From Dehalococcoidia bacterium LH_S1 (GTDB taxonomy: Bacteria > Chloroflexota > Dehalococcoidia > SZUA-161 > SpSt-899), in contig JAGXOF010000036.1 of the NCBI GenBank assembly GCA_023660035.1, forward strand, positions 1-8,659: DNA of 8,659 nt, given 5' to 3'. A program made the translations under genes and the position numbers. Numbering within the stretch: position 1 is the first letter of the stretch; every line of letters starts with the position of its first letter. The notes under the pieces are model-generated. The model was not told where the DNA came from and did not search any database. It saw nothing but the letters and a program-made list of their open reading frames with translations. This document shows, in pieces, positions 1-5,789 of the stretch.

Positions 1-170
1 GCCCTATGTTCTCATTTACAGACACATTGGGATTGCCGGTGGCTTCAGCTGGAGTAGGCAATCCCGACTCTAGGGCCCATGCTCCGGATGAGAACATCCG
101 TCTAGTCGACTTCGTCAAAGGCGTCAAACACGTGGCGGCTATTATGGACAAGTGCAGCACGGAGCGTTAG
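1..170 (+). CDS. M20-family metallopeptidase, C-terminal fragment (5' end outside window)
   Basis: The first complete codon is at position 3 and the frame stays open to TAG at 168-170, giving 55 residues. The fragment contains GVGNPDSRAHAPDENIRL, followed by a helix reading VDFVKGVKHVAAIM. In M20 peptidases (carboxypeptidase G2, dipeptidases, deacylases) the G-x-x-x-x-H-x-P-x-E segment near the C-terminus supplies the last metal-ligand histidine, here the H of AHAPDEN. The family uses two zinc ions to hydrolyse peptide or acyl-amino-acid bonds, usually in the cytoplasm. The substrate cannot be deduced from this tail. The gap to the next gene on the same strand is 89 bases and holds no convincing terminator, so co-transcription with the J-domain gene is possible. 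Family assignment is fairly secure; subfamily is unknown. Confidence 0.8.
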   Translation, partial: PMFSFTDTLGLPVASAGVGNPDSRAHAPDENIRLVDFVKGVKHVAAIMDKCSTER

Positions 171-200
171 CCTCCAGCGATAAATCACGATGAGTTGGCC

Positions 201-213
201 AGCGTGCCACGCT
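201..213. promoter_or_regulatory. 13-bp odd palindrome upstream of the J-domain gene
   Basis: AGCGTG-C-CACGCT is a perfect 6-bp inverted repeat around one central base. It lies 46 bases before the ATG of the J-domain gene. It matches neither the CIRCE element (TTAGCACTC-N9-GAGTGCTAA) nor the HspR HAIR box, the usual heat-shock operators. It could be a small operator or chance; one short palindrome in a 90-base gap is weak evidence. Confidence 0.2.
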
Positions 214-259
214 TGCGAAAAGACAAGTCAGAGCCTTACAATAAAATTAGGGATAGATT

Positions 260-949
260 ATGGCAAGGAAAGATTACTACAAGACACTGGGAATTTCCAG
301 GAACGCAACTCAGGACGAGATAAAGAAGGCCTACAGGAAATTGGCCATGCAATATCATCCGGACAAGAACGTCGGGAATGAGCAGTGGGCCAATGACAAG
401 TTCAAGGAAGTAAATGAGGCATTTAGTGTTTTGGGAGATGAGCAAAAACGCAAGCAATATGACCAATTCGGCACTGCAGGCGATGCCGGTGATGTTTTCC
501 GCAGTAGCTCAACACGCTCGACCTTCGAAGACACGATGAATGATTTCGGAGGCGCTGGCCTTGGATCTGATTTCCTGGATGAAATCTTCGGAGACATGGT
601 CAAGGGCTCAACAGGAGGGGACAGGTTTACTTTCAGAGACTTTGGCAGAGGCGGGGGAGCAAGGTTCAGCAGAAGATCCGGTGGCATCAACCTGGATGAC
701 CTCTTCCGCCAAGCGCAATCAACACAGCAGACAACAAAGACGAAAGGGAAATCCGTCACATATGGGCTAAGGATAAGCGAAAACGAAGCCAAGCAAGGAA
801 CCAAGAAATTGCTAACCCGGAAGGGGAAAAGGTTAGAGGTGAATGTACCCCCAGGAGTAAGTACGGGCAGCAAAGTGAGGCTACGCGATGCCAGGCAGAC
901 CACCGACGGCCAACCAGGAGACATCCTGATCAAAATTAAGGTCAAGTAG
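260..949 (+). CDS. Short DnaJ-family (J-domain) co-chaperone without zinc finger
   Basis: This 229-residue protein begins with a complete J domain (about residues 4-72), including the HPD motif at 33-35 that stimulates DnaK ATPase, followed by the typical helix ending in [10 protein letters not shown] Gly/Phe/Ser-rich linker follows (about 75-150). A single beta-rich C-terminal segment (about 162-229) carries [19 protein letters not shown] and [10 protein letters not shown], matching the end of a DnaJ substrate-binding domain. The four CxxCxGxG zinc-finger repeats of classical DnaJ are absent. At 229 residues it is much shorter than DnaJ (about 375) or CbpA (about 306), so it probably keeps only one C-terminal domain. 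It should deliver clients to a cytoplasmic DnaK encoded elsewhere. The start ATG is preceded by AGGGA at 249-253, 6 bases away. It is not the housekeeping dnaJ, which would normally sit near dnaK or grpE. Confidence 0.85.
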   Translation: MARKDYYKTLGISRNATQDEIKKAYRKLAMQYHPDKNVGNEQWANDKFKEVNEAFSVLGDEQKRKQYDQFGTAGDAGDVFRSSSTRSTFEDTMNDFGGAGLGSDFLDEIFGDMVKGSTGGDRFTFRDFGRGGGARFSRRSGGINLDDLFRQAQSTQQTTKTKGKSVTYGLRISENEAKQGTKKLLTRKGKRLEVNVPPGVSTGSKVRLRDARQTTDGQPGDILIKIKVK

Positions 950-970
950 ACAATCAAGGATTTCGGGGAA

Positions 971-1017
971 AGAAGGTTCTCGCGTGGAGACACAGCACCA
1001 TCATGCGAGAACCATTT
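971..1017 (+). terminator. Hairpin after the J-domain gene, probable terminator
   Basis: GGTTCTCGC at 975-983 is perfectly complementary to GCGAGAACC at 1005-1013, giving a 9-bp stem. The stem extends inward with G·U, T-A, G-C and G·U pairs and outward with weak pairs. It begins 25 bases after the J-domain stop and ends just before the promoter of the next gene, the expected place for a terminator. The following ATTTCAAAT is only a weak U-tract, so efficiency is uncertain. Confidence 0.5.
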
Positions 1018-1030
1018 CAAATAAATGGGT

Positions 1031-1063
1031 TTGTAAATATACAACAGACTCTGGTATATTTAC
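1031..1063 (+). promoter_or_regulatory. Promoter of the secreted-protein gene inside a perfect inverted repeat (putative operator)
   Basis: A sigma-70-like promoter is visible: TTGTAA at 1031-1036, an 18-base spacer, and TATATT at 1055-1060 with the extended -10 TG at 1052-1053. The same stretch holds a perfect 10-bp inverted repeat, GTAAATATAC (1033-1042) and GTATATTTAC (1054-1063), separated by 11 bases. The arms are centred 21 bp apart, two helical turns, so they lie on one face of the DNA and cover the -35 and -10 boxes. This layout is typical of an operator for a dimeric or tetrameric repressor. The regulator is not identifiable, and no regulator gene lies in the window. Transcription would start near 1067, about 20 bases before the ATG. 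Confidence 0.6.
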
Positions 1064-1087
1064 CACGAGATTATAAAGGGGGTTCAC

Positions 1088-1621
1088 ATGAAGTCACCAC
1101 TATGGTCAAAGGTCCTGGGGGTAGTCATCGGATTGCTGGTAGGAGCCAGTAGTGCGTACGCAGCGGTCACAGTCTACCAATATCAAAAGGAGATCCCCGC
1201 CAAGGTCAGCGTCAGCAGCGACGTCGCTGTCTCTCCAGGGATGGAGCTATCATCGGCATCTCTTGACTTCGGAGAGGTCGGTGTAAACGGATGCTCCCAT
1301 GAGATCTATATTTCCCTGCGGAATAAAGGGAATAAAGACATATCCCTTCTACATCGATACGTCACAGGGCTGCCATCCGACGTTGATCTGGAAGCATCCT
1401 ACGACGGCAAGACATGGGCAGATTTCGAAGGATATGTAGCTGCTGACCCCAGTGATGGGGTTCTGGAAGCAGGACAAACTCTGGGCTTGTACCTCCGCCT
1501 TCAGACCTCAGAAGACACCAAATCCACTGAGCTTAACTTCACTATCGGCTTTGAAGAGGAAGAGAAACAGTTCACAACAAGTTCACAGACAACGACAAGC
1601 TCATCAACGAGCTATCAATAG
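1088..1621 (+). CDS. Small secreted protein with Ig/ASH-like domain and Ser/Thr-rich tail, function unknown
   Basis: I do not recognise a named family for this 177-residue protein. Residues 1-25 form a Sec signal peptide: a Lys-containing n-region, the hydrophobic core VLGVVIGLLVGA, and an AYA cleavage site after Ala25. The mature part has SLDFGEVGVNG...IYISLRNKGNKDIS, the pattern of ASH-like or 'choice-of-anchor' immunoglobulin-fold domains (x-LDFG-x-V-x-x-G ... N-x-G). It contains one cysteine, Cys69. The last 16 residues (FTTSSQTTTSSSTSYQ) are a Ser/Thr-rich tail, possibly an O-glycosylated or surface linker, with no LPxTG signal or C-terminal membrane anchor. The start ATG has a strong Shine-Dalgarno, AAAGGGGG at 1075-1082, 5 bases upstream. 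The gene has its own promoter and apparent operator, so it is probably monocistronic and regulated. Export is well supported; function is unknown. Confidence 0.75.
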   Translation: MKSPLWSKVLGVVIGLLVGASSAYAAVTVYQYQKEIPAKVSVSSDVAVSPGMELSSASLDFGEVGVNGCSHEIYISLRNKGNKDISLLHRYVTGLPSDVDLEASYDGKTWADFEGYVAADPSDGVLEAGQTLGLYLRLQTSEDTKSTELNFTIGFEEEEKQFTTSSQTTTSSSTSYQ

Positions 1622-1644
1622 TGAAAGATAGCGAATTCTCAGCA

Positions 1645-1683
1645 GTGGCACAGTTCTTGCTAAGTCAGCAAGAACTGTGCCAC
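1645..1683. terminator. Perfect 16-bp hairpin between convergent genes, possible bidirectional terminator
   Basis: GTGGCACAGTTCTTGC (1645-1660) is perfectly complementary to GCAAGAACTGTGCCAC (1668-1683), with a 7-base loop. It sits 24 bases after the secreted-protein stop and 17 bases beyond the permease stop on the other strand, so it could end transcription from both sides. Neither strand has a U-tract after the stem, so it is not a standard intrinsic terminator. The loop bases AAGTCA (1662-1667) also complement TGACTT at 1687-1692, which would allow a competing hairpin. Confidence 0.55.
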
Positions 1684-1700
1684 ATGTGACTTGACATAAA

Positions 1701-2966
1701 TTACTCGTACCTCAACGCTTCAATCGGGTTGAGTTGAGCCGCCCGGGTAGCAGGGAATATGCCAAAAATGAGGCCCACAGCCGCTGCTATCCCAACAGCC
1801 AGAGCAACAATTGTAGGGGAAATCGTCACCGGGAAGGCAAAGCCGTAAATCCCTGCAATATAAGAAGCCACTGAGGTAATTCCATAGCCTATCAATATCC
1901 CCAGGATTCCCCCAATCAAACTGAGCGTTACCGCCTCCGTCAAGAATTGATACAGGATATCTTTCCGCCTCGCACCCACAGCACGCCGAATACCGATCTC
2001 CCGCGTTCTCTCCCTCACGGAAACGAACATGATATTCATAATGCCAATGCCGGCAACAATCAATGATATAGCGGCTATGCCGCCCAGCAAAAGCGTCATC
2101 ATGCCAGTCACGCTCTCAAGAACACTCAGCATCTGTTGCTGACTCATGATGGTAAAGTCATTGTCATCACCTGGTTTAAGATCATGCCTCTGCCGCAGCA
2201 GATTGGTAATTTGCGTCTTCGCCTCCTCCACTCTCGTCTCATCTACAGCCTTAACATACAGATTCTGAATACCCTGGCTACCACCGGCAGTTTGCTGACT
2301 CATGATTTTGGCCTGGGCAGTAGTTATTGGCACCATTATAGAGTCTTCCATAATATTTGTCATCATCATCATTCCCGTCCCACTCTTGAACACCCCGATG
2401 ACCTTAAAGGGCAAACCATTGATCCTGACCATTCTACCTAACGGATTTATTCCTTCGAAAAGATACTCCGCAGCGTGATGTCCCAAAACACATACCTTCG
2501 ACCTCGCCCGAACATGTGCCCACGTCATGGATTGGCCATAATCTATTTCGGCCTGATATACATACGCATGCTCTGGCGTTCCCCCCGCTACCATCGATGT
2601 CATGCTCCGGTCACCAAAGGTGATCGGAGCCGCTGCCATAACTTCCGGAGCAACGGAATCCACCGAGGGGCAATTATTGGGATTAGCAATAGCCTCCGCA
2701 TCATCCAGGGTCAAGCCACTGCCGCCGCCAGTGCTCATCATACTTAGCTCCGATTCCACCATGGTACTGCCAGGACGCACAATGAGAAGGTCTGGACCCA
2801 TGCCGCCTATTTGTCCGATTATAAAGCTCTGAGCACCCTGGCCCATGCTCACCAATGCTATCACCGCACCTATCCCAACTACCATACCCAGCACAGTCAA
2901 TCCCGAACGGAGCTTGTTGGCACGAAGCCCCTTCAATGCACTTATAACGCAATCTTGGAAGGACAC
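1701..2966 (-). CDS. ABC transporter permease, MacB/YknZ (FtsX-like) type
   Basis: This 421-residue protein has the MacB-type type VII ABC permease layout. The first membrane helix lies at about residues 20-43. A large extracytoplasmic MacB_PCD-type domain follows (about 45-280). Three helices come at about 290-315, 344-366 and 385-405. Family hallmarks are visible: REIGIRRAVGARRKDIL in the cytoplasmic loop after helix 2, and PATRAAQLNPIEALRYE at the C-terminus. Such permeases do not move substrate through a membrane channel; they transmit ATP-driven motion to an adaptor outside the membrane. The start is GTG at 2966-2964, sharing one base with the TAG stop of the ATPase gene (TAGTG), so translation is almost certainly coupled. 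The outer domain has methionine clusters, including four in a row at 199-202. The substrate is unknown; peptides, toxins or antibiotics are typical for the family. Confidence 0.9.
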   Translation of the reverse strand: MSFQDCVISALKGLRANKLRSGLTVLGMVVGIGAVIALVSMGQGAQSFIIGQIGGMGPDLLIVRPGSTMVESELSMMSTGGGSGLTLDDAEAIANPNNCPSVDSVAPEVMAAAPITFGDRSMTSMVAGGTPEHAYVYQAEIDYGQSMTWAHVRARSKVCVLGHHAAEYLFEGINPLGRMVRINGLPFKVIGVFKSGTGMMMMTNIMEDSIMVPITTAQAKIMSQQTAGGSQGIQNLYVKAVDETRVEEAKTQITNLLRQRHDLKPGDDNDFTIMSQQQMLSVLESVTGMMTLLLGGIAAISLIVAGIGIMNIMFVSVRERTREIGIRRAVGARRKDILYQFLTEAVTLSLIGGILGILIGYGITSVASYIAGIYGFAFPVTISPTIVALAVGIAAAVGLIFGIFPATRAAQLNPIEALRYE

Positions 2967-3640
2967 TAAACTTTCCTCTCCCCATTCTCAATTTCCCCAT
3001 CACGCACATGTAGAACACGGCTGGTCTTATCAGCGATATCCGCCTCATGGGTGACTATAACTATAGTAATCCCCTCTTTCCTGTTCAGCTCCCTGAACAT
3101 TTCCATGATCTGCTCACTAGCCCTCGTATCCACATTTCCGGTAGGCTCGTCAGCAAGGATAATCGATGGATTGGTTATAAGAGCACGCGCAATAGCTACC
3201 CTCTGCTGCTCTCCGCCTGAGAGTTCATTGGGCCTATGAGTGGCCCGTTCAGCCAATCCCACCCTAGACAACGCATCGAGAGCATATTGGCGGCGTTGTT
3301 TAACATCACTGTAGGTCAACGGCAGTTCAACATTCGCTGCAGCCGATGTACGAGGCAATAAATTAAAGCTCTGAAAGGCAAAACCTATTTTCTTATTCCG
3401 AATTCCGGTAAGCTCATCATCACCCATTTCATCTACTCTCACTCCATCAAGCCAGTAGGAACCAGAGGTAGGCGTGTCCAAACAACCCAGAAGATGCATT
3501 AGTGTAGACTTGCCAGACCCCGACGGCCCCATAATCGCAACCATCTCCCCCGTCTCTATTTTGAAGCTCACCCCCCTCAGAGCCGGGACCTCGATCTCGC
3601 CTGTTCGGAATATCTTGGTTAGTCCCTCAACTTCTATCAT
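2966..3640 (-). CDS. ABC transporter ATP-binding protein, MacB/LolD/YknY type
   Basis: This 224-residue stand-alone nucleotide-binding domain has every motif needed for ATP hydrolysis. These are Walker A GPSGSGKST (38-46), Q-loop Gln90 in FAFQSFNLL, signature LSGGEQQR (140-147), Walker B IILADEP (160-166) with catalytic Glu165, D-loop residues GNVD, and H-loop His198 in VTHE. LSGGEQQRVAIARAL and the length are typical of the LolD/MacB/FtsE branch that powers FtsX-like permeases. It should dimerise on the cytoplasmic face with the permease encoded immediately downstream. ATG lies one base after the adaptor stop. Its Shine-Dalgarno (AGGG at 3651-3648, plus GGAGGG just upstream) lies inside the adaptor's Gly-rich last codons, so expression is probably tied to adaptor translation. 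Confidence 0.93.
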   Translation of the reverse strand: MIEVEGLTKIFRTGEIEVPALRGVSFKIETGEMVAIMGPSGSGKSTLMHLLGCLDTPTSGSYWLDGVRVDEMGDDELTGIRNKKIGFAFQSFNLLPRTSAAANVELPLTYSDVKQRRQYALDALSRVGLAERATHRPNELSGGEQQRVAIARALITNPSIILADEPTGNVDTRASEQIMEMFRELNRKEGITIVIVTHEADIADKTSRVLHVRDGEIENGERKV

Positions 3641-3641
3641 G

Positions 3642-4682
3642 TTAGAACCCTAACCCTCCTCCCCCCCTCTCAACGGACTCTACAAGCACCTTGTCTCCTT
3701 CCTGAAGGCCTTCTTTTATCTCAGTTCGTTCCGCGGTCTGTACGCCAATTTCTACTTCCATGGTTTCAGTCTCACCCTCAGGCCCTACGACCTTTACAAT
3801 GCTTTTGCCCCCTTCAAACTTAATGGCAAGCGTAGACACTAGCAGGACATTCTCTTTCCTCTCGATAGCTATCTCAGCTGTACAGGTCATTCCCGACCTC
3901 AAGGTACTGGGTGGGTCCTCTACTGCCAGTTTTGTCTCATAGGTAACGACACCGCTCACTGATTCACCAACCCTTGATATAGCGGCAACCTCCCCCTGTA
4001 GTTCCAGGTTAGGGAAAGCGTCCAGAGTAATTGCAGCCTCCTGACCACGTTCCACATGGGCTATATCTATTTCATCTATCTGGGCGATTACCACCACCTT
4101 CGAGGGGTCAATGAGCAAAAAGGCAGCTGTACCGGGGGACATAGCGCTGGATCCCACCACTTGGCCCCCCTCTTCTACCATCACCTTCGCGATCTCCCCA
4201 TCAAATGGTGCAAGGAGTTCGGCTTTCTCCAGATTATCACGGGCATTCTCTAGAGCAATCTGTGCCCGCTTTAGTTGGTTCCTCGCCACCTCCAGGCTCC
4301 TTGCATCGGGGCCCGCCTGTGATAGATTTTGCCAGGCATCCTCCAAATTCGTTTTCGCCTGCTCAACCGACCTCTCCAAGGACGAGGTCTCAAGCTTGGC
4401 CAGCTTTTGCCCCTTCTCCACCTCATCACCCAGATCAACATAGACTTCGTCGACAGTACCACCCACTTCAAAGGCAACATTTGTCTGATTGGGCATATCG
4501 ACATGTCCGGAGGTCTCCACACTGACTTCCAGGGTTCCTCTAGTCACCTTCACAGTCTGGGCCTCAGAATCTTGCGTGGATGCGTCAGATGAGCACCCGC
4601 ATGTGAAGGCCACCAAGAATATGCCGATAATGAAAAGAACGATAGATAAGAATGAATTCCGCTTACTTACTACAGTCAACAT
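3642..4682 (-). CDS. Efflux adaptor lipoprotein, MacA/YknX (HlyD, RND-adaptor fold)
   Basis: The 346-residue product starts with a hydrophobic signal (about 11-27) ending in a lipobox-like TCGC, so Cys30 is the likely lipidated residue. Next come the first half of a barrel-sandwich domain (GHVDMPNQ... through GGTVDEVYVDLGDEVEKGQKL), a short coiled-coil hairpin (about 100-155, heptad-rich Lys/Glu/Leu), and the second half (LAPFDGEIAKVMVEEGGQVV). Beta-barrel and membrane-proximal parts follow, with LRSGMTCTAEI and a C-terminal EGLQEGDKVLVESV. This is the standard MacA order. The coiled coil is short compared with proteobacterial MacA, as in monoderm YknX-like adaptors that need no outer-membrane partner. 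It is first in a three-gene operon. The ATG lies directly after AAGAAGGA, closer than ideal, so TTG at codon 2 is an alternative start. The tail reads GGGGLGF, and its codons hold the next gene's ribosome-binding site. Confidence 0.88.
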   Translation of the reverse strand: MLTVVSKRNSFLSIVLFIIGIFLVAFTCGCSSDASTQDSEAQTVKVTRGTLEVSVETSGHVDMPNQTNVAFEVGGTVDEVYVDLGDEVEKGQKLAKLETSSLERSVEQAKTNLEDAWQNLSQAGPDARSLEVARNQLKRAQIALENARDNLEKAELLAPFDGEIAKVMVEEGGQVVGSSAMSPGTAAFLLIDPSKVVVIAQIDEIDIAHVERGQEAAITLDAFPNLELQGEVAAISRVGESVSGVVTYETKLAVEDPPSTLRSGMTCTAEIAIERKENVLLVSTLAIKFEGGKSIVKVVGPEGETETMEVEIGVQTAERTEIKEGLQEGDKVLVESVERGGGGLGF

Positions 4683-4747
4683 TCCTTCTTTCAGGGAATT
4701 GCAACTACAGGAGAGCGATATTCATCATCCCACCGGGGAGAGATATC

Positions 4748-4776
4748 AGGATAAACTAAACTCAATTTGAGGGCAA
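4748..4776 (-). promoter_or_regulatory. Possible promoter of the efflux operon
   Basis: On the minus strand TTGCCC (4776-4771) and TATCCT (4753-4748) are separated by 17 bases, each matching four of six sigma-70 consensus positions. It lies just after the terminator-like hairpin of rplC and about 65 bases before the adaptor ATG, a sensible place for an independent promoter. The match is weak and could be chance. Confidence 0.3.
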
Positions 4777-4783
4777 ATACATA

Positions 4784-4820
4784 AAGGCCCACGAGCTCAA
4801 TGCAAAAACCCGTGGGCTTG
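4784..4820 (-). terminator. Probable terminator after rplC
   Basis: On the minus strand GCCCACG and CGTGGGC (plus-strand positions 4811-4817 and 4787-4793) form a 7-bp GC-rich stem with a 17-base loop. It starts 16 bases after the L3 stop. The downstream minus strand reads CTTTATGTATTTG, a modest U-rich tail. Its position suggests the ribosomal transcript ends here, separating it from the efflux operon on the same strand. The large loop makes it a moderate-strength call. Confidence 0.55.
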
Positions 4821-4832
4821 TGATGCAGATTA

Positions 4833-5462
4833 TTACTTTGAGGCAGAGGCTTTTTTTGATTTCCTGATGGTAAGCAGTCCGTTTTTGGCACCAGGAACGG
4901 CACCCTTGACCAGAAGCAGGTTGCGGTCCGGGTCTGCCTTTACTACCTCCAGGTTCTTAATCGTAACCCTTTCATTCCCCATTTGACCGGGCATGCGCTT
5001 GCCTTTAAATACCTTCCCTGGGAAAGTACAAGCCCCAATAGAACCAGTAGCCCGGCTCCATTTTGAACCTCGGCCCTTTGGGCCACCAGCAAAGCCATGC
5101 CTTTTGACTACTCCGGCAAAACCTCGCCCCTTTGAAGTGCCGGTTATATCAATTGTCTCACCTGGTTGAAAGAGCTCAACAGTTATCTTTTGCCCTCTCT
5201 CAACTTCCGAGTTGTCTGCAACTCTGAACTCTTGCAGGTTTTTCAACAACCCCAGGTCCTTGAGATGTCCTTTTTCGGGTGAGTTCAATCGTTTAGCTTC
5301 GCCAAACCCGATTTGAACTGCCTCATAGCCATCACGGCTAGTATCTTTGACCTGTGTCACCGTACACGGCCCAGCTTCAATGGCAGTGACCGGCACTACA
5401 GTACCCTGCTCGGTGAATAGTTGAGTCATACCTATTTTCCTACCAAGAATTCCAGGAACCAT
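4833..5462 (-). CDS. rplC: 50S ribosomal protein L3
   Basis: The 209-residue length equals that of Escherichia coli L3. Diagnostic segments are ILGRKIGMTQLFTEQG at the N-terminus, GTSKGRGFAGVVKRHGF and FPGKVFKGKRMPGQMGNERVT in the extended loop, and NLLLVKGAVPGAKNGLL near the C-terminus. L3 binds 23S rRNA early in assembly, and its long loop reaches towards the peptidyl-transferase centre. In that loop the usual histidine-containing H-R-x-P-G-S-I-G pattern reads KWSRATGSIG here, so the proline and flanking histidines are replaced. ATG at 5462 is preceded by GAGGA, which overlaps the rpsJ TGA stop, so the two genes (10-base gap) are probably coupled. The usual downstream neighbour rplD is absent; a hairpin and an efflux operon follow instead. 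Confidence 0.95.
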   Translation of the reverse strand: MVPGILGRKIGMTQLFTEQGTVVPVTAIEAGPCTVTQVKDTSRDGYEAVQIGFGEAKRLNSPEKGHLKDLGLLKNLQEFRVADNSEVERGQKITVELFQPGETIDITGTSKGRGFAGVVKRHGFAGGPKGRGSKWSRATGSIGACTFPGKVFKGKRMPGQMGNERVTIKNLEVVKADPDRNLLLVKGAVPGAKNGLLTIRKSKKASASK

Positions 5463-5472
5463 AACTTATTCC

Positions 5473-5781
5473 TCACATCTTAATTTCGATATTTATTCCA
5501 GCAGGTAAGTTCAGGCGAGTTAGAGAATCAATAGTTTTGGGTGTTGGTTCAAGTATATCGATAATACGCTTATGAGTCCGGACCTCAAACTCTTCTCGCG
5601 AGTCCTTGTTAATAAACGTAGAACGATTGACACAGAATTTCTTGATGTGTGTCGGTAGAGGGACAGGCCCAGCTACTGCAGCCCCCGTGCTCTCCGCAGA
5701 CTCCACAATATATGCCGCGGCTTGATCCAATGCCCGGTAATCATAAGATTTTAACTTAATCCTAACTTTGTGATCTGGCAT
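5473..5781 (-). CDS. rpsJ: 30S ribosomal protein S10
   Basis: This 102-residue protein (E. coli S10 has 103) shows the family path: [49 protein letters not shown], and the C-terminal [21 protein letters not shown]10 sits in the 30S head and, in many bacteria, also acts as NusE in transcription antitermination with NusB. It begins 8 bases after the fusA stop. Its Shine-Dalgarno AGAGGTAG is formed by the last fusA codons and stop, pointing to coupled translation. In most genomes with this cluster tuf lies between fusA and rpsJ; here it does not. The loop before NKDSRE reads NRSTFI rather than the common RSPHV-type sequence. Confidence 0.97.
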   Translation of the reverse strand: MPDHKVRIKLKSYDYRALDQAAAYIVESAESTGAAVAGPVPLPTHIKKFCVNRSTFINKDSREEFEVRTHKRIIDILEPTPKTIDSLTRLNLPAGINIEIKM

Positions 5782-5789
5782 TTCGAATT

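Noticed and set aside
213..242. Promoter-like TTGCGA-N18-TACAAT before the J-domain gene
   Set aside because: Transcription would begin at about 248-250, inside the AGGGA ribosome-binding site, leaving almost no leader. The gene may instead be read from upstream.
190..381. 63-codon plus-strand frame overlapping the J-domain gene start
   Set aside because: It is out of frame with a clear J domain, lacks a ribosome-binding site and has no recognisable motif.
355..1044. Long minus-strand frame (229 codons) opposite the J-domain gene
   Set aside because: It mirrors the real gene, with a proline/serine-rich, non-family translation and no ribosome-binding site.
2136..2747. Plus-strand frames of about 75-100 codons opposite the permease
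   Set aside because: Shadows of a well-supported ABC permease; translations are low-complexity and His/Arg-rich without known motifs.
3641..3667. G7 tract near the adaptor stop as a slippage site making an adaptor-ATPase fusion
   Set aside because: In the ATPase frame there is a TAG stop at 3652-3650 between the tract and the ATPase ATG, so slippage could not create a fusion.
4700..4732. Seven-codon leader peptide (MMNIALL) upstream of the adaptor gene
   Set aside because: A GGTGGG precedes it, but it has no regulatory codons and no terminator/antiterminator pair follows; likely chance.
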